Of a DNA stretch of 36,472 nucleotides, positions 25,372-34,323 are shown piece after piece. The stretch comes from Candidatus Omnitrophota bacterium (GTDB taxonomy: Bacteria > Omnitrophota > Gorgyraeia > Gygaellales > Profunditerraquicolaceae). The number at the start of each line of letters is the position of its first letter. Position 1 is the stretch's first letter. Location: positions 1 through 36,472 of the forward strand of contig QZKA01000005.1 in the NCBI GenBank assembly GCA_003598135.1, given 5' to 3'. A program made the translations under genes and the position numbers. The notes under the pieces were generated by a model. That model saw nothing but the letters and a program-made list of their open reading frames with translations, was not told the DNA's origin and did not search any database.

Positions 25372-26309
25372 AGTAATGAACCTGTTAATTTTTTAATCGA
25401 GCGGATATTATTTTTTTCCAGATATTGCGTTATGCCGCCGATAATTTCGGTGCTTACTTTGGGATTAAGGAAATTTCCCGTACCCACGCTTATTGCGCTT
25501 GCGCCGGCAATAAAAAATTCCAACGCGCTCTCCGTATCGGTTATACCGCCCATTCCAATAAGGGGGATTTTGACTCTTTTATACACCTCCCAAACCATTC
25601 TCACTGCAACCGGCCTGATTGCCGGGCCGCTTAAACCGGCGGTGATAGTGGCTATTTTTGGCCGGCGGCTTTTGACATCTATGCATAACGCAGTGAGGGT
25701 ATTGATCAATGACAATGCATCACTTCCCGCATCTTCTGCTGCCTCTGCAATATCAGTGATACTAGTTACATTGGGAGAAAGTTTGGTAATAAGTACTTTC
25801 TTAGTAACCTTGCGCACCATCTTCACTAGCCGCTGCGTTGCCTGCGCATCTTGCGCAATTAACGCATGAGAGCCCCTCCCTGATTTGGCATCTTTAAGAT
25901 TCGGGCAGGAGATATTTAATTCAAGACCTGAAACCTCTTGAATACCATCTAAGCGCTCTGCGAGGGCAATAAATTCCTCGGCTGAGGCTTCTGAAGCAAT
26001 GCTTACAATAATAGGCACGCCGATTTTTTTAAAAAAGGGGAGTTTCTTATCTATAAACACATCTATGCCGGGGTTTTCTAAGCCGATGGAATTAAGCATG
26101 CCTGCGGGCGTTTCGCATGTTCTGGGTACGGGATTTCCCTGACGAGGCTTTAAGGTAACCGTCTTAGTGACGATAGCGCCCAGCTTCTTCAAATCCATGT
26201 AATCCTTGAATTCTTCGGCATACCCAAAAGTGCCTGAGGCAACCATCACCGGGTTTTTTAGCTTAAGTGTACCTATATAAACTGAGAGCTGTGCTTGTCT
26301 TTTTAACAT
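25359..26309 (-). CDS. pyrD: Dihydroorotate dehydrogenase, class 1B catalytic subunit
   Basis: FMN-dependent oxidation of dihydroorotate to orotate, 316 residues. Class 1B is shown by GLELNISCPNLKDAKSG with the catalytic Cys, and by the presence of a PyrK subunit gene nearby. NPVMVASGTFGYAEEF, SIGLENPG, LSPNVTSITDIAEAAEDAG and LIGMGGI are the usual FMN and substrate motifs. It overlaps pyrF by 13 bp and lies 3 bp after chrA. With PyrK it should use NAD+ as electron acceptor. Confidence 0.95.
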   Translation of the reverse strand: MLKRQAQLSVYIGTLKLKNPVMVASGTFGYAEEFKDYMDLKKLGAIVTKTVTLKPRQGNPVPRTCETPAGMLNSIGLENPGIDVFIDKKLPFFKKIGVPIIVSIASEASAEEFIALAERLDGIQEVSGLELNISCPNLKDAKSGRGSHALIAQDAQATQRLVKMVRKVTKKVLITKLSPNVTSITDIAEAAEDAGSDALSLINTLTALCIDVKSRRPKIATITAGLSGPAIRPVAVRMVWEVYKRVKIPLIGMGGITDTESALEFFIAGASAISVGTGNFLNPKVSTEIIGGITQYLEKNNIRSIKKLTGSLLCQR

Positions 26310-26312
26310 AAT

Positions 26313-26834
26313 TTATTTGAAAAATATAACTCCTATAAGCGCTGAAACTACCAAAGCCAAAATAGGGTGGATTTTCAAGAATAATATCCCTCCCACTACG
26401 CAAACAAGAATAATTATAGACCGGTGGTCTGCAATACTGACCCTGCCAATACTCAGAGCAGCAACAATGATCAGACCAAGTATGGCGGGCCTAAGGCCTT
26501 TAAAAGCGGCCTGTACTATTTGGTTATCTTGAATTGAGAAAAATACCGAGGCAACAACCCAAATTATTAAAAACGAAGGCAACACAACACCCGCCGTGCT
26601 ACCAACTGCGCCCCAGAACTTGGATACCTTATACCCTACAAATGTAGCAGAATTAACCGCTATAGGCCCAGGGGTCATCTCAGCAATTGCGACGAGGTCT
26701 GTAAATTGCTCCATTGTCAGCCAATGATATTTATTCACTATTTCTTTCTCAATCAAGGGAATCATCGCATATCCGCCACCAAATGTAAATAGCCCTATCT
26801 TAAAAAACTCCCAAAAAAGTTTTAAAATAATCAT
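26313..26834 (-). CDS. chrA: Half-size ChrA-family transporter
   Basis: Single-domain chromate transporter family protein of 173 residues with about five or six membrane helices. The family motifs FTFGGGYAMIPLIEKEIV and AEMTPGPIAVNSATFVGYKV are clear. Half-size ChrA proteins normally come as adjacent pairs with opposite topology, but only one is present here. It lies inside the pyrimidine cluster with 3 bp before pyrD, so chromate may not be its physiological substrate. Confidence 0.86.
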   Translation of the reverse strand: MIILKLFWEFFKIGLFTFGGGYAMIPLIEKEIVNKYHWLTMEQFTDLVAIAEMTPGPIAVNSATFVGYKVSKFWGAVGSTAGVVLPSFLIIWVVASVFFSIQDNQIVQAAFKGLRPAILGLIIVAALSIGRVSIADHRSIIILVCVVGGILFLKIHPILALVVSALIGVIFFK

Positions 26835-26849
26835 ATCTTCTTCGCCTCA

Positions 26850-27998
26850 CTAAAAACTCGGCTCTATACAGAGTATTTTATATTTTGCGAAATCCTTCAA
26901 TCCCCCTTGAATAAAACTGAGGTTCGTCAGGTATTTCATCTTACACCATGAAAAGAATTTATTCTTCGGCTCCATATCAAAATTCCATTTCACGTATTGG
27001 TAGAGGAAATAAAGTGTTAACGCAAACGCAATAAGCGCAGCTATCTTCATACCGAAGCCGGGTACAAAAAAACTTGCTATTAATCCCAGCAAAGTCAGGA
27101 ACCCAAATACATGCATGAGATGGAAATTCCCTACATACGCAAATCCCCGCAAGGGGAAAGGCAAAACAAACGAAGGGGCTCCCGGCAGAAACTGCAGTAT
27201 AATTTCAATGCCTTTTTTTTGTATGTATTTATCAAGCAGCGGCATGTGCGCCTGGCCATACGTGACCCATACCTTACGCAAAGACTTAAGGTCTGCCCGA
27301 TGCATATGGTCGACTTTGGCTTTCGGCGCAAAATAAAATTTCCATCCTCTGCTGCGGTGCTGGTAGCTTAAGTCCATATCTTCTCCGGTGGGCCTATCCC
27401 AGAACCGCGCACCGATCTCCTTCATGGCACTTCTGCGGTAGGCAACATTACAGGTGCCGAAGAAATAACCTTTATGCCCCACGACATCCGTAGGCCTTGG
27501 TTGTTTCGGAAAATCGGGATAATACCCTTCTTTGATAAAGCCGTAACGGGGGGCAACCATGTTAAAGCGGAAATGCTGACACCACGCCTCCACTAAATTC
27601 TCAGGGTCTACTTTTAAGGTATACACTTCTCCGCCGACCGCGGCAATCTTTGGGTCTCGCTCAAAATGCGTAAGCATCTCATTAACCCAGTTCTTATTGG
27701 GGGCACAATCTGCATCCGTAAAGAAAAGAAAATCGCCTTTGACTGCTTCCAGCGCTCGGTTGCGGGCAAAGCCGGGCGAAGGACAGTTAGGAATTTCCAC
27801 CAGCCTGATAAATGGGTATTTCTTCTGCCAATCTTTGATGATTGCAATGGTCTTATCGGTGGAGCCGCCGTCGGCTATTACCCATTCCCAAGCATCAAAA
27901 GGATACTCCACGCTTAAAAGATATTCAAACGTTTTCTCAATGGTGCGCTCGAAATTCTTTACCGGGATGATAATCGAGATGAAAGGCTTAGCGGACAT
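26850..27998 (-). CDS. Family 2 glycosyltransferase with C-terminal membrane helices
   Basis: About 382 residues from MSAKPFISIIIPVKNFE. The ATG at 27998 shares a base with the pyrK stop and has AAGGAGG upstream; the frame begins one codon earlier with TTG. The GT-A domain (about 1-230) has VIADGGSTDKT and the DxD-type FFTDADCAPN, and RPTGEDMDLSYQHRSRGW is the acceptor-side ED motif. Two hydrophobic helices (about 295-345) anchor it to the membrane. It probably adds sugar to a lipid carrier or cell-surface polymer. Its place between pyrK and chrA is unexplained. Confidence 0.87.
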   Translation of the reverse strand: MSAKPFISIIIPVKNFERTIEKTFEYLLSVEYPFDAWEWVIADGGSTDKTIAIIKDWQKKYPFIRLVEIPNCPSPGFARNRALEAVKGDFLFFTDADCAPNKNWVNEMLTHFERDPKIAAVGGEVYTLKVDPENLVEAWCQHFRFNMVAPRYGFIKEGYYPDFPKQPRPTDVVGHKGYFFGTCNVAYRRSAMKEIGARFWDRPTGEDMDLSYQHRSRGWKFYFAPKAKVDHMHRADLKSLRKVWVTYGQAHMPLLDKYIQKKGIEIILQFLPGAPSFVLPFPLRGFAYVGNFHLMHVFGFLTLLGLIASFFVPGFGMKIAALIAFALTLYFLYQYVKWNFDMEPKNKFFSWCKMKYLTNLSFIQGGLKDFAKYKILCIEPSF

Positions 27999-28819
27999 CA
28001 ACGCCCTCCTTTTGTGTGCTTCTCCCAGACGATTTCCTCACTATTGAATACCGGCCCTTCCTTACACACCCTTTTGTAGCCGTCCTTTGTCTTTACTACA
28101 CACCCCAGGCAAGCCCCTATGCCACAAGCCATGTGTTCTTCTAGGGAAACCTGTGTAAAGATCCCGTGCTTTCTTGAGATGCGGCTTACTTCTGCAAGCA
28201 TAGGCCTGGGGCCGCAGGCATATAGTGCAGTCGACAGCGGACAGTCGAGAGTCGAGAGTGTCTGTTTTAATAAATCCGTGACTTTACCCTTAAATCCCGC
28301 GGAGCCGTTATCCGTAGCTATTGTAACACTGCAACCTATTTTTTTAAATTCTTTTTCGCAGAGAATCTGGTTTTTCGATTTGGCTCCCAACAACACGCGC
28401 GGGCTGTGTCGCACCTTGCGCCCTAGGCTCCGGACTAATTTCTCTGCCAGGAAGAATAAGGGAGCAACGCCCATCCCTCCGGCAACGAGCACCGGTGTTT
28501 TGTGCCGGATAAGCGCATAACGATAATCATAGCCGTTGCCCAGCGGACCGAGTATATCAAGAAAACTTCCTTGCTTGTTTTTAGACAGCAACCGGGTCCC
28601 TTCTCCCACTGCTTCATAAAGAATCTCAATACGACACCCGTCAACCTTATGGATGCCAAACGGCCTCCTTAAAAAGGGCTCGTGCGTATTGTTGATTTTT
28701 ACGCTCACGAATTGGCCGGGCACTGCATCATTTGCTATCTTTGCAGCATTACACGCAAGACGAAAATAGTTCTTGCCGAGAGGTTTGTTATAAAGCAATG
28801 TCGCTTTTTCCAGATGCAT
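27998..28819 (-). CDS. pyrK: Dihydroorotate dehydrogenase electron-transfer subunit
   Basis: FAD and 2Fe-2S subunit of 273 residues that passes electrons from PyrD to NAD+. The FAD domain has FLRRPFGIHKVDG, the NAD domain VLVAGGMGVAPLFFLAEKL and ALYACGPRPML, and the C-terminal cluster ligands are Cys in HMACGIGACLGCVVK plus the Cys of YKRVCKEGP. A seven-base tandem repeat (28231-28258) encodes part of TLSTLDCPLST, just before the YACGP strand. The start overlaps the upstream methyltransferase-like gene by 32 bp. Confidence 0.93.
   Translation of the reverse strand: MHLEKATLLYNKPLGKNYFRLACNAAKIANDAVPGQFVSVKINNTHEPFLRRPFGIHKVDGCRIEILYEAVGEGTRLLSKNKQGSFLDILGPLGNGYDYRYALIRHKTPVLVAGGMGVAPLFFLAEKLVRSLGRKVRHSPRVLLGAKSKNQILCEKEFKKIGCSVTIATDNGSAGFKGKVTDLLKQTLSTLDCPLSTALYACGPRPMLAEVSRISRKHGIFTQVSLEEHMACGIGACLGCVVKTKDGYKRVCKEGPVFNSEEIVWEKHTKGGR
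28231..28258. repeat. 7-bp tandem repeat inside pyrK
   Basis: Four units on the plus strand read TCGACAG, CGGACAG, TCGAGAG and TCGAGAG. The unit length is not a multiple of three, so loss or gain of a single unit would shift the pyrK frame. Confidence 0.7.
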
Positions 28820-29504
28820 ATTTTTTAAAAAGCGCGGTTCTGGTTAAATAAAGTATCAACGAGATAAACCAAACCAATGCAAGGCCTATCCATATCGATT
28901 CCTTGAAATAGACAAATGTGCCTTCGTTTCTCAAGTCTCCCCATGATTCTACCACAAGAACGCCTACCAACACCGCAAGAATAGTGCCTATTTCCTTCTT
29001 GAGCCAAATCCATCTTAGTGGAAGGTACTCTCGCATATCTTTAGAAACGACGCTTTCTGCCGAAGGCAAGAGGCGAGGCACTTTCTGGCAGTAATCGGCA
29101 TAGTCGCCTGGAAACAACTTGAGTAATTTCTTTTCCTCCTCGAATATAAGCAAAAAATAGCGGACAATAAAAACCGCCGCGATGATGAACGCTGCCTGCC
29201 AGTTGAGCAACACCATCACAATGCCTAAGCCGATTAAGAGTATCCCCAGATACATCGGGTTACGCACGAATGCATACGGCCCTGCCTGAATCAATGCCTT
29301 GCCTTCTTGAGAGAACTCCGCTTTATAACCACGTGCAGAAGTCCTGAAAAGCTGGCCCAGCAAGATACAAGCAAAACCGAGGATTTCTGCGCTCTCTTCC
29401 CAGAAGTTTACGCTATGGCTGCGCACAAAAAATCCCGGGAATAGACCAAGGATCGCAAGCGACAATACCGTAATGACGCCGTTTATCTTAAGACGCGCCT
29501 TCAT
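28788..29504 (-). CDS. Isoprenylcysteine carboxyl methyltransferase-like membrane protein
   Basis: 238-residue membrane protein with about six hydrophobic helices. The S-adenosylmethionine-binding core of the ICMT/PEMT family is clear: GPYAFVRNPMYLGILLIGLG (about 75-94), EEEKKLLKLFPGDYADYCQKVPRL (about 122-145). Two more helices follow. The substrate in bacteria is usually unknown; lipid or small-molecule methylation is more likely than prenyl-protein methylation. It starts 3 bp after mutM and overlaps pyrK. Confidence 0.82.
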   Translation of the reverse strand: MKARLKINGVITVLSLAILGLFPGFFVRSHSVNFWEESAEILGFACILLGQLFRTSARGYKAEFSQEGKALIQAGPYAFVRNPMYLGILLIGLGIVMVLLNWQAAFIIAAVFIVRYFLLIFEEEKKLLKLFPGDYADYCQKVPRLLPSAESVVSKDMREYLPLRWIWLKKEIGTILAVLVGVLVVESWGDLRNEGTFVYFKESIWIGLALVWFISLILYLTRTALFKKYASGKSDIAL

Positions 29505-29507
29505 TCT

Positions 29508-30308
29508 TTATTTCTGGCAGTTCGGGCAGAAATAAGTACCCCTGCCTCCAAGCGCAATCCTGCGTATGGGAAACTGGCATATCGAGCAGGGCTGGCCTTG
29601 GAGGCCATATACTTTATGGTGCGCGGCATACCCACCCGGCGCACCCGATAACAGCACGTACTCATCAACCGAAGACCCTTTATAACGAATTGCTTCTTTC
29701 AGCACTACATTGATTGCCCTAAAAAGCGTATTCGCTTCTTTTCCCGATAAGCTCTGCGCCGACCTGAAAGGACTAATCCCTGCCCGGAATAAGCTCTCAG
29801 CAGCATAAAGGTTGCCTATGCCGGCGATAAAACTCTGATCGAGTAGCAGCGGTTTTATTTTTGTTTTCTTCGCGTCAAGCATACGGGAAAATTCTGTTGC
29901 GGTGAGGTCAAACGGCTCAGGACCTAACTTTCGGATAAACCGAAACGAGCGCCAGTCGTCAAGAAGCCTGACCTCGCCAAACAGCCGTTGGTCGTTGAAA
30001 TCCAGCATCGTACCGTCGGAAAAGTAAAAACTGATACGGCTCTTTGCGCCGCTCCCGGGATAAATAAGCTGGCCGGTCATCTTCAGATGTATCAGAATAA
30101 ATTTACCGCTCGATAACGCAAGGATTAAAACTTTTGCTTTACGAAATGCCTGCTTAATAACACAACCCTGTAACGCGCGCGTAAACACTTGTGCAGAAAC
30201 CTCGCGTAGCACCTTGGTCGTATACACACAGACCCTGCGTATCTTTTTACCTACGACTGCTTCTTCCAATTGGCGCTTTATTGTCTCTACTTCGGGTAGC
30301 TCTGGCAT
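29508..30308 (-). CDS. mutM: Formamidopyrimidine-DNA glycosylase
   Basis: Base-excision repair enzyme that removes 8-oxoguanine and cuts the abasic site, 266 residues. MPELPEVETIKRQL gives the Pro2 nucleophile and Glu3. LIHLKMTGQLIY contains the conserved lysine, FIAGIGNLYAAESLFRAGISP is the helix-2-turn-helix, and the C-terminal zinc finger is CSICQFPIRRIALGGRGTYFCPNCQ (CxxC...CxxC). It is complete. It has no functional link to the pyrimidine genes around it. Confidence 0.96.
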   Translation of the reverse strand: MPELPEVETIKRQLEEAVVGKKIRRVCVYTTKVLREVSAQVFTRALQGCVIKQAFRKAKVLILALSSGKFILIHLKMTGQLIYPGSGAKSRISFYFSDGTMLDFNDQRLFGEVRLLDDWRSFRFIRKLGPEPFDLTATEFSRMLDAKKTKIKPLLLDQSFIAGIGNLYAAESLFRAGISPFRSAQSLSGKEANTLFRAINVVLKEAIRYKGSSVDEYVLLSGAPGGYAAHHKVYGLQGQPCSICQFPIRRIALGGRGTYFCPNCQK

Positions 30309-30326
30309 GTTGGTATCGAACCTATT

Positions 30327-31007
30327 TTAAAACTGCTTAAACCAATCCAGCACTTCTCTGTAACAACTAGAAGGTAACGTATGCTCTCCTTCTGGCAATA
30401 CCTCAAAGTGCACCTTTGCGCCATGGTCCTTGAGAACCTGCACCGTCTTGTAAAATTCACTTATCGGTATGGATTTGTCTCGTTGGCCATGAAAGAAATA
30501 ATATTCCTTGCCCTTGGCCTCATTAATAAACTTTACTGCCCCAAACCCCAACCTCCCAGCGCTGATGGCTCCCACTGCAACAAATTTCTCTGGATGCATC
30601 AAAGATAGCGACACGGCCATCATACCGCCCGCAGACGTACCAGCGATAAAAATTTTTCCCCCATCAATGTTATATTTTGACGCATTTGCGGCAACAATCA
30701 ATAGTATTCTTTCATACACAAGGCGGGCGTCGGTATCAGTATAAGGAGACGTGTAGTCTATATCGAGCTCGATAAGAAAAAACCCGTTTTTGTTGGCGGG
30801 GAATGCCCACATAGCAACATCATTCTTTGCCTCCACCCCCCATCCAGGCAAACAGATTAACACGGGCATTCTTTTCTCAGAAAGAGGTACCTGAGGGATA
30901 CCTAGGTAATACCTCTCGTGAGGCATTTCGATAATTTTCCCCGCATACGCATAAGACGCACAATAAAAAACCACTATTAGTAAAATAAGGGGCTTCGCTC
31001 TTGCCAC
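30327..31007 (-). CDS. Exported alpha/beta hydrolase (esterase-like)
   Basis: 226 residues with an N-terminal signal peptide (PLILLIVVFYCASYAYA). The fold has FIAGTSAGGMMAVSL with nucleophile Ser125, HGQRDKSIP with Asp177 and EGEHTLPS with His209, the complete catalytic triad. It resembles PHB-depolymerase/feruloyl-esterase type proteins. The start is GTG at 31007 with GGAG upstream and lies 25 bp after carB. The substrate is unknown; it acts outside the cytoplasm. Confidence 0.8.
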   Translation of the reverse strand: MARAKPLILLIVVFYCASYAYAGKIIEMPHERYYLGIPQVPLSEKRMPVLICLPGWGVEAKNDVAMWAFPANKNGFFLIELDIDYTSPYTDTDARLVYERILLIVAANASKYNIDGGKIFIAGTSAGGMMAVSLSLMHPEKFVAVGAISAGRLGFGAVKFINEAKGKEYYFFHGQRDKSIPISEFYKTVQVLKDHGAKVHFEVLPEGEHTLPSSCYREVLDWFKQF

Positions 31008-31032
31008 ACCTTCTCCACTTTTGCGAGAGGGC

Positions 31033-34000
31033 CTAACCTTTAGTTTTTCGTGCAGCGCTTCGGTGATACTCTTGCAAAGACTTGATTTTCAAATCTTTCT
31101 TCAACAGTATCTCAATGCCGTTGACCGTAGCCTGGGCAGCAGAAATCGTGGTGACATAGGGTATGTTATGGAGGATTACTTGAGAACGAATTTTAACCTC
31201 ATCCTGCCGGGGAATCCTTCCGGAAGGGGTATTGATAACCAACTGAATCTTTCCGTCTTTCATCAAGTCCAATACATTAGGCCTTCCTTCGGCGATTTTT
31301 ACCAGTATTTTTACCGGGATCCCGTTTTTAGAAAGCGCATCAGCCGTTCCTTCGGTCGCATACAGGCGAAATCCGAGCTCGTGCAGTTTTTTGGCAATGA
31401 AGATAACCGTCCGTTTATCCTTGTCGCGTACCGAGATAAAAACGTTTCCTTTGCGGGGAAGGTTCTGCCCGGCCGCAATCTGGCTTTTAATGTATGCAAG
31501 GCCGAAATCAGCATCAATCCCCATGACTTCGCCGGTAGATTTCATCTCCGGCCCTAAAATGATATCCACGCCCGGAAAACGGTTAAACGGGAATACCGAC
31601 TCTTTCACTGCAAAATGCGTAGGGATAATTTCCTTGGTAAATTTCAGCTCCTCGAGGGTCTTGCCCAACATCACCTTGGTAGCCAGTTTTGCCAAAGGTA
31701 CGCCGATAACCTTGGAAACAAAAGGAACGGTACGCGATGCCCGTGGGTTGACTTCCAGCACATAGGCCTTATCGTCCTTGACGGCAAACTGCACATTCAT
31801 AAGGCCAACCACATTGAGCTCCTTTGCCATTTTACAGGCCGCCTCGCGTATCTTGTTGAGGATGTCGGCTGACAACGTAAAGGTAGGAAGCGACATGGCC
31901 GAATCCCCGGAGTGGATCCCTGCCTCTTCAATGTGCTCCATGATCCCGCCAACCACAAAGCGTTCGCCGTCTCCGAGCAAATCCACATCCACCTCAATCG
32001 CATCCTCAAGAAACTTGTCAATCAAGATAGGGTGGTCGCCTGAAACCTTAGCTGCTTCGGTGATAAATTTTTCGAGTGTCGTCTCATCATACACAATTTC
32101 CATGGCACGGCCGCCAAGTACGTATGAAGGCCTCACCAATACGGGGTAACCGATCCTGCGGGCGACGCCCTTGGCTTCTTCAAAGGTAAACGCAGTGCCA
32201 TTATCCGGCTGCAGAAGGTTAAGCTTCTGCAGCATCCGCTTGAAACGTTCCCTATCCTCTGCGATATCGATATTCTCTGCGCTTGTGCCAAGTATATGTA
32301 CGCCTGCCTTGCGCAAGGAGACAGCCAGGTTTAAAGGGGTTTGCCCTCCGAACTGGACGATTACCCCAATCGGTTTTTCCAATTCGATGATATTGAGGAC
32401 GTCTTCCAGCGTCAATGGTTCGAAATAAAGCCTGGTTGATGTATCGTAATCCGTAGAAACGGTTTCCGGGTTACAATTCACCATTACGCTTTCTATATTC
32501 TCTTCTTTAAGGGCGTAAGAAGCATGGCAGCAACAATAGTCAAACTCGATACCCTGGCCGATACGGTTAGGGCCACCGCCGAGAATAACCACCTTCTTTT
32601 TATTGCTTGCCCGTGATTCGTCTTTAGTCTCATAGGTCGAGTAGAAATATGGTTTTTCGGCGTCGATTTCTCCCGCGCAGGTATCTACTAATTTATACGC
32701 CGCCTTGATGTTCTGCTTCTTGCGTATCTGGCGCACCACGTCCTCCTTAGAATTTAGTAAATAAGCGAGCTGCCGGTCGGAGAATCCGTTTTCCTTGGCT
32801 TCTCTCAACACATCTACTGAAATCTCAGGCTCGGCATCCCGAGATGTCGCCCGCGCAGCCTTTATTTTCTCCTCTAGTTCTACCAACTGTTTCATATTAT
32901 CGAGAAACCAGCGGTCTATTTTAGAAAGGGAATATATCTCATCGATGGATAAACCCGCCTTGATCGCGTAGCGTAAATAAAATATTCGCTCATCGTTGGG
33001 GACGCGGATTTTATCCTTAATCTGCTGCAAAAGGAGAGGCCCCGGATTTTTAAGCAACTGATCAGTGATACTATCCTTGCTGTCGCAGCCGAAGCCAAAA
33101 CGTGAAATCTCTATTGAGCGTATCCCTTTTTGCAGCGCCTCTTTGAAATTCCTGCCTATGGACATCGCTTCACCCACTGCCTTCATCGAAGTATTCAGCA
33201 CCCGTTCTGCCTGCGGGAATTTTTCAAAAGTAAACCTGCAGATTTTGAACACACAATAATCAACGGTCGGCTCAAAAAATGAGCTTGTCTTGCCCGTAAT
33301 CTGGTTAATGACCTCCGGCAACGTCAGCCCTACGGCAAGTTTTGTGGCGACCCGGGCGATAGGAAATCCCGTAGCTTTTGAGGCAAGGGCTGAACTTCTT
33401 GAGAGGCGGGGGTTTACTTCGATAATAACTATTTTGCCGTTATCGGGATTCTGCCCGAATTGGATATTGGCTCCGCCGCCGGTTACCCCCACTTTACGGA
33501 TAATCTTCCTTGAAAGATCAACAAACTCATTATATTCCTGGGCGGTTAATGTCTGGGCAGGGGCAACTACCATGCTGTCACCGGTATGTATGCCCATGGG
33601 GTCAACGTTCTCCATGGAAGTAATAATGACTACGTTATCGGCGCTGTCCCGTATCACTTCAAATTCTATCTCTTTCCAGCCGAGCACCGATTGTTCTACC
33701 AACACCTGATGTACGGGGCTTACGCTTAAGCCCTTTTCCAAAAATTTCTCAAGTTCCTGCTTATTATAGACGGTAGCGCCACCTGCCCCGCCCAGGCAAT
33801 ACGCTGGCCTTAGTATAAGCGGGAAACCGATCTCTAGGCCGATGCGCATCCCTTCCTCAGTGCTGCGCGCAATCCCGCTCTTAGGCATATCGATGCCGAT
33901 TTCCTGCATTGCCTTCTTAAAAAGCAGCCTGTCTTCAGCGCGGGAAATCGCATCAACCGACGCACCGATTGACTCAACTCCGTATTTTTTAAGTATGCCT

Positions 34001-34314
34001 TCCTTCATTAAAAAATATGCCAGGTTCAATCCTGTCTGGCCTCCCAACGTCGGCAGTATTGCGTCGGGCCTTTCTTTTTTGATAATCTTCTCTACTATTT
34101 CAACGGTGAGAGGCTCTATGTAGGTAACATCCGCCAGCCCAGGATCAGTCATAATGGTAGCGGGATTGGAATTAACCAGAATGGTAAAGTACCCCTCTTC
34201 CTTGAGGGCCTTGCATGCCTGTGAACCCGAGTAATCAAATTCGCACGCCTGGCCGATAATTATCGGGCCAGAGCCGATCATAAGAATCCTGCGTATATCT
34301 TTTCTCCTGGGCAT
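31033..34314 (-). CDS. carB: Carbamoyl-phosphate synthetase large subunit
   Basis: 1093 residues, two homologous ATP-grasp halves with an oligomerisation domain between and an allosteric domain at the C-terminus. First half: [39 protein letters not shown] and metal ligands in [20 protein letters not shown]. Second half: [49 protein letters not shown]. No active-site residue appears lost. It uses ammonia, bicarbonate and two ATP to make carbamoyl phosphate. Ammonia normally comes through a tunnel from CarA, but the CarA here looks unable to release it from glutamine. Confidence 0.97.
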   Translation of the reverse strand: MPRRKDIRRILMIGSGPIIIGQACEFDYSGSQACKALKEEGYFTILVNSNPATIMTDPGLADVTYIEPLTVEIVEKIIKKERPDAILPTLGGQTGLNLAYFLMKEGILKKYGVESIGASVDAISRAEDRLLFKKAMQEIGIDMPKSGIARSTEEGMRIGLEIGFPLILRPAYCLGGAGGATVYNKQELEKFLEKGLSVSPVHQVLVEQSVLGWKEIEFEVIRDSADNVVIITSMENVDPMGIHTGDSMVVAPAQTLTAQEYNEFVDLSRKIIRKVGVTGGGANIQFGQNPDNGKIVIIEVNPRLSRSSALASKATGFPIARVATKLAVGLTLPEVINQITGKTSSFFEPTVDYCVFKICRFTFEKFPQAERVLNTSMKAVGEAMSIGRNFKEALQKGIRSIEISRFGFGCDSKDSITDQLLKNPGPLLLQQIKDKIRVPNDERIFYLRYAIKAGLSIDEIYSLSKIDRWFLDNMKQLVELEEKIKAARATSRDAEPEISVDVLREAKENGFSDRQLAYLLNSKEDVVRQIRKKQNIKAAYKLVDTCAGEIDAEKPYFYSTYETKDESRASNKKKVVILGGGPNRIGQGIEFDYCCCHASYALKEENIESVMVNCNPETVSTDYDTSTRLYFEPLTLEDVLNIIELEKPIGVIVQFGGQTPLNLAVSLRKAGVHILGTSAENIDIAEDRERFKRMLQKLNLLQPDNGTAFTFEEAKGVARRIGYPVLVRPSYVLGGRAMEIVYDETTLEKFITEAAKVSGDHPILIDKFLEDAIEVDVDLLGDGERFVVGGIMEHIEEAGIHSGDSAMSLPTFTLSADILNKIREAACKMAKELNVVGLMNVQFAVKDDKAYVLEVNPRASRTVPFVSKVIGVPLAKLATKVMLGKTLEELKFTKEIIPTHFAVKESVFPFNRFPGVDIILGPEMKSTGEVMGIDADFGLAYIKSQIAAGQNLPRKGNVFISVRDKDKRTVIFIAKKLHELGFRLYATEGTADALSKNGIPVKILVKIAEGRPNVLDLMKDGKIQLVINTPSGRIPRQDEVKIRSQVILHNIPYVTTISAAQATVNGIEILLKKDLKIKSLQEYHRSAARKTKG

Positions 34315-34323
34315 AAGTAACCC

